Shown here one piece after another: positions 37,001 to 47,254 of a stretch of 64,000 nucleotides of DNA (the stretch's first letter is position 1; each line of letters begins with the position of its first letter). This DNA comes from Agriotes lineatus (Eukaryota > Arthropoda > Insecta > Coleoptera > Elateridae). The notes beneath the pieces were generated by a model that worked only from the letters and a program-made list of their open reading frames with translations, was not told where the DNA came from and searched no databases. The stretch spans positions 36,397-100,396 of the forward strand of contig CALNHX010005812.1 in NCBI GenBank assembly GCA_940337035.1, given 5' to 3'. The position numbers and the translations under genes were made by a program.

Positions 37001-38225
37001 CGGCAGCGTAATTTTTCTGTGGCTTGTCCTGAGTTGGTTTTCGAGCTCCATCAATGGATTCCAAGGATTGGAACCGCATTTGTAAGAAGGCCATTAGAGT
37101 TTGGTGATCCTGAACTTCATTTGGGCACTGAAGCGATTGCTCATATAATTTGTTAGTTTCAGGATCCCATTTTCGAGTAATAACTCGGTTAATCCACGGA
37201 CCCCAGCTGTCGGTGGAAATGCCCAAATTTTTTATTGCTTCCACACATTCCTTAGTGGAGTCATGCAATCTTTTCAACCCTTGGGCTGATTCCTTGGAGA
37301 GGACCGGCTGATCGAAGATGGTGTCTAGCAATTTGGTTAGAATAAGGCGATTATTTTGATACCTTTGTTGCAGCAAATTCCAAGCGGTGTTGTAGTTGGC
37401 TTGAGTCACTGCGAGATGCTGGATTAGTCGGCTGGGCTCTCCCTTGACATGCGTTTTTAAATACTGCATTTTGATGACATCATCCATGTTTTGGTTGTCA
37501 TCTACTAATTTGGTGAATAGGTCCTTAAAAGTGGCCCATTCCTCATAATTTCCCTCGTATATGGGGATTTTAACTTGAGGAAGCGAAATGGCTGATGCTT
37601 GCTCGTTCCTTGTTGGTGCTTGTAACAAATTAATTAAATTTCGGTACCTGTCTTTCAACGTAGTAAATTCAGGACTGAAGTGCGTCTGGTTTGAATCCAT
37701 CTCGTTAGACATGACTTCTTCGTCCATCTCGATCACCCGGTCCCATTCTTCCTTTAATTCCCTCTTTGTGATGGCGGGCCTTCCGAGTGCTTGTTCCAGT
37801 TCGGCGTCGTCCAAAGATTGCTTAAAATTCTGCATCCGAATCTGCAGTTTTCGGATACGAACCTTTTGCTCGGGATTTACAACTGTTTCCTCTCGCCTCC
37901 TAGTTTCAGAGGGGTCGGGATTTTCAGTTGCCTTTAAACAGCTCTGCAAATAACTTTTTGCTTCGCAGTAGATGGCTTTAATTTGTTCGTAATACCCTGT
38001 GGTAAAATAATTATGTGTAGGAATACTTAGCTGCACCATTTTGGCGTGATTTTTGGTCACGGCGTTCCAAGTTTCGTCCAGCGTCTTGTTTCGGCTGGCG
38101 ATGTAAGCTTCTGTTTTTCGGCTGGCAGGGTCCTTTTTGCTGTTGGAAAATACCTGCGTGATCTTCTGGCCGAGTTCTTCTTGGGCGACAGCTAGCTGAT
38201 TGAATTCCTCCATATTGTTTGCCAT
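31002..38225 (-). CDS. BEL/Pao gag-pol-env polyprotein, intact motifs
   Basis: 2407 residues with the same domain order as the frame at 3951-11174. The protease motif is D-P-G-S with Asp549 present, the RT box is YVDD (955-958), integrase has D1506, D1572 and E1623, and the Env-like part keeps the RREKR cleavage site (1947-1951) and C-terminal membrane segment (2358-2377). The Env leader has Leu1837 where copy 1 has Arg, making this copy's hydrophobic leader stronger. The start ATG lies 89 nt inside the 5' LTR. Gag, Pol and Env share one frame, so Env would have to be released by proteolysis or made from a spliced transcript; I see no decisive splice signals. The protein would act in cytoplasmic particle assembly, reverse transcription and integration, and possibly membrane fusion. 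Confidence 0.95.
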   Translation of the reverse strand: MANNMEEFNQLAVAQEELGQKITQVFSNSKKDPASRKTEAYIASRNKTLDETWNAVTKNHAKMVQLSIPTHNYFTTGYYEQIKAIYCEAKSYLQSCLKATENPDPSETRRREETVVNPEQKVRIRKLQIRMQNFKQSLDDAELEQALGRPAITKRELKEEWDRVIEMDEEVMSNEMDSNQTHFSPEFTTLKDRYRNLINLLQAPTRNEQASAISLPQVKIPIYEGNYEEWATFKDLFTKLVDDNQNMDDVIKMQYLKTHVKGEPSRLIQHLAVTQANYNTAWNLLQQRYQNNRLILTKLLDTIFDQPVLSKESAQGLKRLHDSTKECVEAIKNLGISTDSWGPWINRVITRKWDPETNKLYEQSLQCPNEVQDHQTLMAFLQMRFQSLESIDGARKPTQDKPQKNYAAGYLNCKMCNGDHYIDNCGQFQKLSTHEKQEVVRTYRLCFRCLRHDSNIQCRSYYNCKICRFPHHTLLHKAQPPSKPIPAPKMKTFSHAAAMQTSNAPEKKPKPTIIAANLGAKKSQVLLATATVQVKAASGMTHLLRVLIDPGSQGSFITEAAAELLALPRTKVRAEISGIGNSETKVAKWKITGLITPRFPSKFSLPVTLLVLPKLTKTMPSSPIPNIKMDAWKHVFIADPTFNRPGPIDILLGAEEYSQIILEGIKKSKDGILGQNTELGWILSGTMGRRPPTSLKVNTMVAKIEEDEQLQKFWNIEEASPQRKLSPDDQVCENKFTDTVQRDVDGRYVVRIPFKQTPVHMGRSKPSALARFIHLEKKLGQDQDLAVQYKKFMQEYLDLGHMEKVAREDENNGKYYIPHHGVIREASSSTRLRVVFDASSKASHGKSLNEMMYAGPKLQQELVDILLRWRTHRIVFSADIEKMYRQIRMNNQDQEYQRVLWRFDKSQPIREYKLCTVTYGTASAPYLAIRTLHQLAEDEKVSFPLASEAVKKDFYVDDVLSGADTVEEAIQQQGQLISLLKRGGFTLHKWCSNESAIIQELSEELKEQTYLEISEDGVKKSLGIHWSPYEDVFCFKVDVKQQESTKRTILSEVAKIFDPLGWLAPVIITAKLLIQELWLENIKWDDPVSENIQGKWETLRSQLKAVEEITLPRWLFIKRESLVELHGFCDASERAFGAAIYTRVTTSSGQVKVSLLIAKSKVAPARAKTTLPRLELCAAVLLSNLLQRVIAALDLPKVSIFAWTDSMVTLGWIKGDPVRWKTFVANRVAEINNLIPAQHWNHVKSEENPADVISRGTSPEKLKNHLLWWDGPSWLVNKSSWPCQPDTATTEEEARSYTVHQTTIHQDENEVVHRFSSLTRMVRVMSHCRRFINKCKRLPTQSGCLSVKEMDDTILLLVKVIQGSDPILRATGSQLRQNKYVSSSNKLANLNPFIDQHGIIRVGGRLENSTLSFNEKHPIILPYSSHISKLIIQEAHLRTLHGGTQLTLSYIRRKYWIINAKKAVSSSIQKCFRCLRYKAEAAQQLMGNLPSTRVNSTPPFFHSGVDYAGPIQIRTSKGRGHSSHKGYIAVFVCLSTKAIHLEAVSDMTTNSFLAVFRRFIARRGRCAHLYSDNGTNFVGARKVLDKETRQTIEGPVVQETLATGGTQWHFIPPIAPHFGGIWEAGVKSMKHHLKRTIGHATLTFEELTTLLCQIEACLNSRPLCPQGNDIEDTTALTPGHFLIGREIISPPDPINTPISSNLSNRWRIIQKIKQDFWKSWSSDYLHGLQQRNKWKKPLENTKVGDLVLIKEDSINPSKWPLARVTATHPAADGSVRVVTLQKSGGHQLKRSIGSIIPLPATTEESQEPEAEDKISTNIIQTRSSPAPRKSVASKWKLLLLIFTLLTTNTLSKAEFNIQKPDSGYYVEHIGHGKIERGTFRIEIQFERGKIEEDFETVTDMVDKFDNLCDSAKELSEDTLCKTLVHHLLEQKKQMEWIRDGMEEIITRREKRGVLGTVLTSIFGVNDEVYQDIDRLDKNQQELIKMDSQQSKFLLSALSRFNETEERIDKKLEHFQEKLNQGIRAINNMDKWYKATDSNRLNIHIISVYQVATNVISELCNYHIHILNVHFQQGNLYELITPAQIKQILANATSKLSPNLEILPTPILKVDIGHDDIYINVQGYFIIVEKTEYSLIKVTPIPLQISNGSYWMIDVPKGIFAVDYNLQMYFHETDEEFKEELQISPTTYVCSPTVVKGIENNPNCIIDDIYHRVETSQCLLRRHRIQSIIWKQLYMENTWLFVVSKPTRIAITCSGNREEVTVNTTGVIQISSDCIIQTARNTLTPRHNRKYKILAGYSKAISINITNPITTNSFSEIAEEPVLTQSDHFEDLQASQLDFQEHIKNFTWKAIRHHSHLSIGVTGSLLGTAALLGAIYYIRQRITRRKPPPAQPQAEEYPLKTLNLEETI

Positions 38226-38296
38226 TTTCGGGGAACCGGGTGGGTTGGTAGATGTTGTTTTCTTCTCGGGATGTACCTCTTCTTAGTTGTAGACAG

Positions 38297-38314
38297 ATCC
38301 GGCTCGAAGGACCA
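38297..38314 (-). promoter_or_regulatory. Primer binding site for tRNA-Tyr (copy 2)
   Basis: The same 18-nt primer site as in copy 1, immediately next to the 5' LTR, complementary to the 3' end of tRNA-Tyr. Confidence 0.8.
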
Positions 38315-38990
38315 TGAACAGATTCGCCTGGAGGCTGTAGAAATCAGGCGTCCGTTACGTTATTTTGCTGGTTCCATCCCTTATGTTAAGCGCAGAACTG
38401 AGACAGCAGTTTCCGCTTTAAGACAGCTTAGTCATGCCACTTAACGGGATGATAATTCGTCACTGTGTGAGATGCAGCCTCACATCCCTTAATTATTTAT
38501 AGGCTTGGACCCACAGCGACGCAGTAAGTGAATTTAACAAGTAAATGCAGACTGGTTTATTACAAAAATAATTGTTCTATATATACAAACAAATTTGCTT
38601 AGATCATAGTAATATACAAAGTTCATTTCTAATAACAGGTGCAATGTATCATATTCAGTAGGTTAATTTACTAGTCTTGCAAAACAATACTCAGCGGTTT
38701 TGCTTCCGTGATATGATATGGACTCCATGAACTCGAGCGTCTTTTATGCTGAGCTGCGATTGTAGGCATTTAAACCTTGTCACGGCCTTGCGTAATTGTG
38801 TACGCGAAGCCGTGTAAAAATGCTGAGCGGCGACTGCGAGGTGTTTAAACTTGACTGTGAGTAGGTCGCCGCGCTTGCATAATGCAATATTGCGTTTTTG
38901 GTGGCTTTTAACTTTTAGAATGTTTCGTAAAATTTAAATGAATAATTATAAATTTATATCTGGTTAATCTGTTAAAGACAAGATTAAACA
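38315..38990 (-). repeat. 5' LTR of BEL/Pao copy 2
   Basis: 676 bp LTR with TG...CA ends on the coding strand; the outer flank is the CTGTG duplication. Confidence 0.95.
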
Positions 38991-38995
38991 CTGTG
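38991..38995. repeat. Target site duplication CTGTG, right
   Basis: Exact partner of 30283-30287. Confidence 0.9.
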
Positions 38996-40367
38996 AGCTA
39001 CATATTTCACTTGAAACCGGAATTTTACGTATTTAACCGCCATGGCGAATTTCGATGGAGCATAGTATTTGTATTTGTTCAAATGAATATGTATGTTAAG
39101 AACAGTTACTGGAGAGTTGAGCAAATATTATATGACTAAATGTAAATGTAAATGAATTTATTGCCAACAAAAAAGAATCCAATTACAGGACAATGCGCGA
39201 GTACAGTAAATATGATCTTAAATAACATTATACTAACATTACAACTAACTACATAGATAAGGCGAGATATAGAATACTATATACATATAACATATCTAAA
39301 TAGAATGAAACAGTGCATAAACAGCTTGAAGATGTGCAAATCTTAATAGATATTAATTATAAATGGATCGATCCATTTAATGATGCCTTTAAAAGCCCTA
39401 GACTACAGCAATTTCAATCTCAGTTGTTTTGAAATTTAATTAAAATTTGAAGTCCATAGATAGAAAGAAGATTTAAACAAGTAGATTAGTTCGATCCATA
39501 AGGACATGAAAAGTTATTGCATTACGGATTGTGTAACGCTTCGCCCCTTCGAATTTAAATTTAGTCCTAGTAATTAATTCTGGTCATGTACGACTTTCAT
39601 TAATTTCGGAAAGGCTCAAATGTTTATTAATTTTTCTCAGTCAAAGAAAATGTTCAACTATCAAATGTATACGGTCAGGGAAACACAACATATTTTGCAA
39701 CGGTATATTATTTTTAACTATAAGTACAAAATAATCGGTAATTCAAGGCAAACTGAATTGTATATTAATAAAAGTAGCAATTTCGATGGGGGCTGCGTTT
39801 CTTTGCTTCTTGGTAAACTGCAACCCACTCAGCAGGTAGGTACCGGTGGCGACGGCATTCGGAGAGAATCTAAGTAGGTATTTTGCCCTGTATATCGAGC
39901 GTCCGGAACGTGGCTTGTGAGATAAGCGTGGTTTGTTGACACTTTCGTACTCAACAAATATACTCAGAATTTAAATAGATTATGAGATACTTGTGGCTCC
40001 AGGGTTGTGCGTTCATGTGGTTGTAGCGTGTATGCTTTCTGGCGAAAATGCTTTTCTCCCAGCGTAACTGCGCCGTGAATTTGTATCTGGTGAAACTCGC
40101 TAATTTTAGCAGGTGGCGAAACTTGACAGCTCGGAGTGCGCTTGCGGTGAAGTCATCTATGCTCGAACTCGAGAGGCGGATTTTTACTTTGGGCTCCAGG
40201 AAATCGTCCTTGGACCTTCAATGTGGCATCTCTAAGTAAATTTAATAATTGCGGCTATAGTGCTCGAGCCACCTTCATGCGGACGTGCAATATGATTCCT
40301 ACAGGTGCAGCTATTAATAGATTTTTAATATTCTTGCTGATTACGATTGTGGGGCCTTGAATTAAAG
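38996..40367. other. Unassigned DNA right of BEL/Pao copy 2
   Basis: AT-rich to about 39780, then higher GC. Frames of 63-85 codons occur without recognisable domains. Confidence 0.4.
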
Positions 40368-40524
40368 GGAGACAGCAAGACACTGCCACAATCTAACTCA
40401 CAAGAAGGGGTTTAGGTGGATACGTTAGGAGATAGAGAGATACTGCCACAATCTAACGCAAAAATTGGAGTTCAGGTAGATACGTTAGGAGACAGAAAGA
40501 CACTGTCACGATCTAACGCCAGGA
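40368..40524. repeat. 60-bp tandem repeat, 2.6 copies
   Basis: Units start at 40368, 40428 and 40488, each beginning GGAGA(C/T)AG and containing CACTGCCACAATCTAAC with small changes. Divergence between units is about 15-20% by eye. No function is evident. Confidence 0.9.
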
Positions 40525-43100
40525 GAGACTTTTGGGGGAAGGAAAGTCCGGAGACTCAAAAACTGGACAGAATAAGGGTCTAGGCCCAAGAGGGCCTAGA
40601 GCGGAAAGTTCTTCCATGTTAGAGCAGTTAAGGTAAGGATCGGTAGACTCAAGTGATTTTAAATAGTCGAGAAACCTGCATATATACTCTCCGGGCGGTT
40701 TTAGCGGTACAGCGGCTCTGGGTTTCCATGGAGTGGAAAACGACGACGTCGTTTTTTCAGAGCGACTTCGCACATATCGGGTGCCTTCGCTTTATCGTAA
40801 AACCGAGCGCTGGATAGATGTAACACTCGATTACGCGATGTACAAATTTATTATATTTTATGTATAGTTAAAATTTGCTGCTGGAGCTAGCGTTACAATT
40901 AAAGTACGGAGTACATGGCAATCTATCATAGATTTTCTTATGAAACACGTTATATGAGAATGTAACAATTATAATTATTCTTCCGTTTGATAATCTAGAT
41001 AGTAATAATGATTGCTCTATATAAATTGCAAGATAGAAACCATCAATATTGAAAATTTTAAACATTTTCTTTGAACTATTTCCAAATATTCTTTATTCAT
41101 AGTATGGCTACCATACCAGTGCGCCATATTCTAGCTTGAACCGAAAAAAAATTAAAAAACAAGGTTTTAAGCTCTAAAAGATTAAAAAATTATTTACATT
41201 TTGGAGTAATGAATTCTAACATACTCCTCGTGGATCTGCGTATAGCATCAATAGCGCAAATGCATGTAGAAACTAGCTAATGCACGTTGATTATATATCC
41301 TTAGTTAACACGGTTGTGTATAAGAATGGCCATTTATTCTACGACTTAATTCTAATTCGTTATTGTTTTATGTGTATTTAAAGGTCAATATATGTTTGTG
41401 TTACATTAAATGTGAGCAAATTGGATTTCACTTAGGTTGAGGCTGGAGAATTGGTTTTCAGTTGTTGCGATCCAGATTGGGTCAAGTTTTAGAGTATTGT
41501 TGCATTTATTTCCCCGTAAACACAACTGGGTTAAAAGTGAGAAGTTTCTGATTGTAAACTGTTGTAGCTGCCAACAAAAATGCAAATAATTTAAGAAAAT
41601 TCTAATTGGGTATGAGACGTCTTATTATAATTTAACGTCCCAACAAAGATGTTGCAGTAAAGCTTTATTACAATTTCGATTAAAGAACTCTACCGAGAAT
41701 TAAGAATATATAAAATCCAGTAATATAAAAGAAAACGTTTAGTTAAATTCCTCACAGCACAGTAACAATAGGAATCCAAAATATGTAACAACCCATATAC
41801 ATTCCAGAGAGATGACGAATGCCCTTTGGTGTTAATTAATAATTTTGCTTTATAACCTGTAGCTATTTATTATACACTTCCTATTTCAAAACCAATATTA
41901 CAAATAATATCTATGGCAACTTGGATATGAATTATTGCTTTAGTTAAATCTTCACTTTGGCTAACATTATCCAGTGCTCTTAGTTATTTGGAATATGAAA
42001 CATGTCTATATTAATTATCCTTATATCAATGTTTTTTTGTTCATAGCCGTTTCGTACTAATTTCTTGTGCCTTTCCCATTTTCTTCAAAGTCTTTCCCAC
42101 GTTCCTATTTCTACGTCATCTGTCTTTGTTACCCTTGTTCTGGTAAGATTGTTCCAGACACCTCACTGTTTGTGCATTAGCCAACTCAGTGATCTCTGTG
42201 TTGTTCCACAGATCACTAATTACTTCATTTGTCTTCGTTATCTATAATTTATTGTCCTTCCCTCTTCTCTTCATACATGGTCCTAAAGATCTTAAGCTTC
42301 CAAACACCCAGCTCATTTTGCTGACATTTATTTTGTGTATTATGACTCTTGTCGATTATGGGACAGGAAAGGAATACTACATGTGACGTTTTTTCTAGTT
42401 TCAATCTTCAGCCATTGTCCATATATATGTTTGTGACTTACTTCCATTTATTTCGGTTTTGTGAGCCTATTTAGTAATTGCTTTTACCATAGATATCTTG
42501 TTTACCTTGTTATGATTTTAAAGTATAAAAATCTGTAAGGGGGTCTACACGGAACTTTTCTCGCGCGAATTATATCAATTTGCAAATAAAAAAATTTAGT
42601 AAGCTGGAAGACGAACTCAGCGCTCCCAGGCGAATATTTCGAAACCAGTTTCTTGTCCGCCGCTAGCATAACTGAGCCACGAGTTTTCTGCTGTTTTATA
42701 AAGGCACCGTACTATTCTGTCCCATTTGTGATGTTATGTCTCATTTTCTCGAATAGTAAAGCCTGAGATATGTGCAAATTACTATTTTTATCTATTTCTC
42801 AGTTACGGCAAAAATAAACAAAATATTATTTTGTAAGGTGCACACCCTGTATATATTTTTTTCAGAATGTTTTCGGGTTCATGCCAGGTAGACAGATAAT
42901 ATGCATGCAAAATATCGTCATTCTCTAACAAATTGTTTTTGAATTATACCGCCAACTGACACTCAGACAGACGGCCGGACTGACGGGCAAACAGATCGAC
43001 AGACAGACGGAATAGAGAAAACCTGCTTTTCGTTATCTAGGGACCCTAAAACGTGAAGATTTAAAGAACTATCGGCATGTGATCTTTTTGCGATTGCAGT
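40525..43100. other. Unassigned AT-rich DNA
   Basis: No recognised gene. A 20-bp inverted repeat (CTAGGCCC/GGGCCTAG) lies near 40586. Around 42840 there is GGTGCACACCCTGTATATA, a widespread insect repeat motif, and near 42965-43010 a CAGACAGACGG-type short repeat leads into a hairpin. Confidence 0.4.
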
Positions 43101-43129
43101 ACTTCCTTCGTCTTTTAGACGAGGGAAGT
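43101..43129. repeat. Hairpin ACTTCC...GGAAGT at a repeat end
   Basis: An inverted repeat with arms of about 13 nt (ACTTCCTTCGTCT and its near complement) and a 3-nt loop, followed by AAAA. Together with the CAGACAGAC run just upstream this probably marks the 3' end of an interspersed repeat. Confidence 0.5.
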
Positions 43130-43589
43130 AAAAATATGAGAACGAAAATTAAAACGAAAATATAAGAAACCTGCATCAAGCTAATATTTACATACAACAT
43201 AAAGACGAAATCAGACACGTGGAAACAAAACGAAAGTTGATAACAAACGACATTAAAATACTAAGAGGTGTAACAGTAATAAGGAAACCTGGTAGAATAA
43301 AGAAATAAGTAATCGGCGTACAATGTAGCCTGGATGATGTTATAAAGTAGGGAAGAAAGCGAAGTTAAAAGTGGAAGGAACATTTTTAGAGAACGGAGAG
43401 TCATATATTAGCAAAAATAACAATGAACAACATACCTCACGAAAGAAGAACACAAAAACGGCCTCCAAAAAAATAGAAGGGCAGTAGGACTTCTATCTCG
43501 CAAGACAAACCGCAAAATTACAAAGTAAAACAGGTTTCAGACCTATCTAAAAGAATCACTAAGTAAGTATTAAGTAGTTTCGCTTAGTG

Positions 43590-43790
43590 GGTCCAGTATT
43601 TCACCCATCAGTGTTCTCAGTGTTGTTCTGATGCCTACCTCGCTAGCAACTGCTCCTAAATTTCTCTTTGTTTGCTTCAGTTCATCTTGTGTTCTTCATA
43701 GCAACGTGAGATCGTCTGTACTTGTCCAATTTATATTACTGTGTCTTATTATTCTTTCTCGTATTATGTTAAAAAGTATTGGGAAAATGT
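43590..43790 (-). pseudogene. Relic of a LINE reverse transcriptase
   Basis: Minus-strand translation gives PILFNIIRERIIRHSNINW followed by a degraded continuation, similar to the region between RT motifs B and C of insect LINEs. The usual YADD box is replaced by a stretch containing TDDL. Stops and deletions show that it is dead. Confidence 0.55.
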
Positions 43791-43800
43791 CTTCTTGTCA

Positions 43801-45125
43801 TACTCCATTGTTTGTAGTCACATATTATCGACACGAGTCAGGATTCCCACACCGGACTGCAGAAACGACAATAATACGCTACCAGAGAGACCGCGGCAAA
43901 CATGAAGATTTCTACTTGATAAGGGTCCGCCAGGTCGATTTACAGTCAGAATTAATTAAGGGCAAAACCTGCTGTCGAGGGTCTCTGAGCAACACCAAGG
44001 AAAATCACAGTTTTCGCTCAGACCCAGATGTTTCGATCTGCAGATTCACAGCAAGTCCCGACATGTTAAGCATATCGCGGCACTCCGGGAGCCGACTAAA
44101 GTGACCCCAGAAATCGTCGAGTGCGAGTACTACCAGATTCACCTTCGAGAATCATCTCAACCAGGATTGTTTGACACCAAATCTAAACACAGCAGCGATT
44201 TGGAGGTGTCATATTTAGTTCGAGAAACAGTCACTCAAACGAAATACAGAACAAAGAGTCAGGAGAATTTTCAGCGGCGTTTACACCACGGGCTACCAGG
44301 AATATACCAAGTATTGTGGGTTGCAGCACTGTACAGGACGAGTTCTCCAGCGTTCTCCCTCGAATACATATTATTTTATTGTTGAATATTGTACATACAT
44401 GATGTAAGCAATTCTAATTTAAGAGAACTTTACTTGTACCTTACATTTACAGAGTAATAGATATTTATATTTAATGTGTCCTTCGTCCATATACTTGAGT
44501 ATGAATTAGACATGGGCATTCTGCCTACGCTTAAGACTCAATTAAGTAATTGAACAAAAGTAATTATGCAAAAATTATTCAGTCTAGAGTGTACACTACC
44601 TTTTAAAACCACTACAAAGCAACACACTGTCTTGTAGGATATATAAGGACATTTTTGGAATTTGGCACTTTTCCGCTTTCGTATTCCAAATACTAGTACT
44701 TTTCCCGCCAAAATTGATAGTTTAGCTGTTTCAAAACTCAACCGCGTTCATTTCCAATACTGACTCATTTTATCATGTCTTGGGCGACGTTTTATTTGAA
44801 TTTAGATGTGCTTGCTTGTCGCATGAATAACGTCAGTCTGATTATCGTGTTTTTTTCCTGTACTGGAAGCCCATTGTCTGATGTTAGATTTTCTATGTTT
44901 TCAAAGTCACGGACGAGTGTTGCACAACTTAACGCAATCCGGAAGTTTCAATGGGAGTTGGAGTAAGATAAATAGCGCACGCGCGCGTTTCTCTGACTTT
45001 GACATTCAGCTTTCCGTTCTAAAAGACTCAACGAGCGGTTTTTCTGAACGCGTTTCTCGGCGAAACGCGGGCGTCGCCAAGGTGCTTTCGTGGAAGTACT
45101 TCCGTGATCATCTTTGAAATTGAAT
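43801..45125. other. Unassigned DNA
   Basis: Frames at about 43631-44104 and 44101-44385 on the plus strand are open but have no domain that I can name. GC-rich patches (CGCACGCGCGCG near 44978) lie close to the next unrecognised frame and could be a promoter region; this is a guess. Confidence 0.3.
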
Positions 45126-45614
45126 TTAATGTCGTTTTCTGATGTTGAATTTTGGGTGATTTTTGTAGTCGTGTGGCTGAGGGACCATCCGAGGGAAGAA
45201 CAAAAAGTATGGCAGCAGTGTGACCCGTATCGGAGGTTGGCAGATCTCAAACTTACACTTTCGGCGGATTTCTCTTGGAATCTCACGTAACGCTGGTCTA
45301 TGACGGGGAAGGCTTAGCCGGTCGTAAAACTGCTCGTCGTTGATGGCACCTTCCATTGCCTCCGTCAGTAGAGGATTAATCTTGTCCGCACTCCTCAGTC
45401 GTTACCTGTAGCGTTTTGGGTCATAGAAGTCCTGTTCCCACACCCCGTCGAATAAATTAGGAAGTTGCTGTTTCGCCCGACCAGCGGCTTCGCTAAACAA
45501 TCTTACAAGGGCTCTGGAAATCACTAAACCAGGTACTGTGTTCTTAAATTTTACAGTGAATTTCAATCCGTTCAATGTTGGGCAATTTTCGATGTTTGTG
45601 ACGTAATGTGACAA
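45126..45614 (-). pseudogene. Unrecognised 163-codon frame broken by one stop
   Basis: Two short frames, 45402-45614 and 45126-45356, are in the same phase and are separated only by an in-frame TAA at 45402-45404. The joined span has a varied, soluble-protein composition (for example NLFDGVWEQDFYDPKRYR before the stop and INDEQFYDRLSLPRHRPAL after it). I do not recognise the family. It could be a decayed host gene, a domesticated or endogenous viral sequence, or a chance frame. A GTAAGT at about 45260-45265 on the coding strand could be a splice donor. Confidence 0.35.
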
Positions 45615-47254
45615 TTGCGCTAAATTTAATTGATGTCTGTGTGACGTACCTTCAGTTGGTAACGTCGCTATTTTTAGACTTTTGTGGTTCGTTTACAACG
45701 GAACGACGTTAAAGTAAATTATGTAGCTTTTGTTGTACGTTTAACGATAACTGCTTTGAATGTCATATATGGACTTTGTTCATGTTCAACAGTTTCGATT
45801 CTATTAATTTTAAAGTATTACTAAACCTTTGCATTTAATTTGATATTTTGTCTTTGCTTTTTTCCAAAAAATACATTTTATTCTAAATTAGTCGTGTGTT
45901 CTTATTACGTATACCTCATGTTGCATGCAAATTTACTAGTATATGTAGTGCTCTTCTTTTGTAAGGAGTTTTGAGGAAGCTGACGAAATATAAGTAAGGT
46001 AAGTTAACCGATGCGGATTTACCGATCTAAAAGTGGTGGCGTGTGGAAATTAACATCTTTATTTTTTTTACCGGGTCCTTGCCCTAATTAATAAACCTCC
46101 CTTTCTCGATCTGAGTCTTAATCGGCAACTTTTGTTACAGCCCATCGGAACATGATTGAGACAACGGATCCGAGAATTTTCCGATTTGGGTTATTTTATC
46201 GGGGAACTGACGGTTGAGTATTTTGTATGTCAAATTCATGTCGTATCGACGTTTTCGTGCTGTAGCAGATACTACCTTTTATGGACTTAATTTCAAAAAG
46301 ACAAGTATGACCTTGAACAGGAATACAGCCTAAGAAAAAAAAATGTGATAGCTTTAAAACGTTAATATGTGTTATGTTATCCCGTTTGTTTCAGTATGTT
46401 TCCAACCATTTAGACAATTTTGATACTCTATAGTTGCAAAAGTCATCTTGACATTTGCTCACTATACGAAACCTTCATAAAAAAGCAAATACTTTCGTAG
46501 AAAGTTTTTAAGCATGCTGATTGTTATTTGTTCAGGATTATAAAACTTATTTGTTGGAATAGTTGCAATTATCTGCATGGTTATATGATTTGTATGTGAT
46601 GGAATACTGTTGAAAACAGTTTCATACCTTTCTTCTTCTTTTACCAACGCTGCTGAAGTGGTTGATATTGAAAAAAGAGCTATTTTGAGGATTTGTCTGG
46701 TTTATATCTACGTTACCGAATTCGGGGGTTTTCCTGAGTTATTGATATAAATTTATTTGATTGTTAATGAAGATCTTTGTTGCGAGGTTTCTCTTACATT
46801 GCTATTATTGATGTGCAATACGATTTTCTTTAATTATTTTGAATACTCATAATTAAAAGTTGAGAATAAACTCTAAGATTGATTAATGACTTCATTAACA
46901 AAATGGAAGTGACTGTTTAGAGAAATAGATGCCAGTCTTTGTGATGGTACCTAAAGATCTTCTTTCATTTGTTACCGATTAATTATCGTAACGTGTAGAG
47001 CGCCGTTAGTTGTTTTTAAACTGCATCAGATGTGCAACTCGTATGCAATTTTAATTCTCTTCATAAACGAAGAATGATAAATTGTCGATTTTTGTTTTGA
47101 CTTTAGTACTTTTTTTTGTTATCAACTATGCCTTACACTGTTAAAATACTGCACATGCAAAGCCGGTAAACAAGTGGTTGCAGTTTCCTTTGCGATTTCA
47201 CATTTCTTAGAAGAACAGAAGCTGCTGTGATCACCTTTTTCAATAAAGAGCCAC
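45615..47254. other. Unassigned AT-rich DNA
   Basis: No gene or element that I can support. Confidence 0.4.

Larger units (their letters stand above)
30288..38990 (-). mobile_element. BEL/Pao LTR retroelement with env, copy 2, apparently intact (8703 bp)
   Basis: Second copy of the element at 3236-11939, same strand. LTRs are 675 bp (30288-30962) and 676 bp (38315-38990), differing by one substitution and one T in a homopolymer by eye. The 5-bp duplication CTGTG flanks it perfectly. The reading frame is complete and its protease keeps the catalytic Asp. On sequence grounds this is a young copy and the likelier of the two to have been autonomous. Confidence 0.96.

Noticed and set aside
45402..45404. 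Short intron (GTAACG...AG) removing the in-frame TAA in the 45-kb frame
   Set aside because: The only nearby acceptor would give an intron of about 27 nt, too short for normal splicing.
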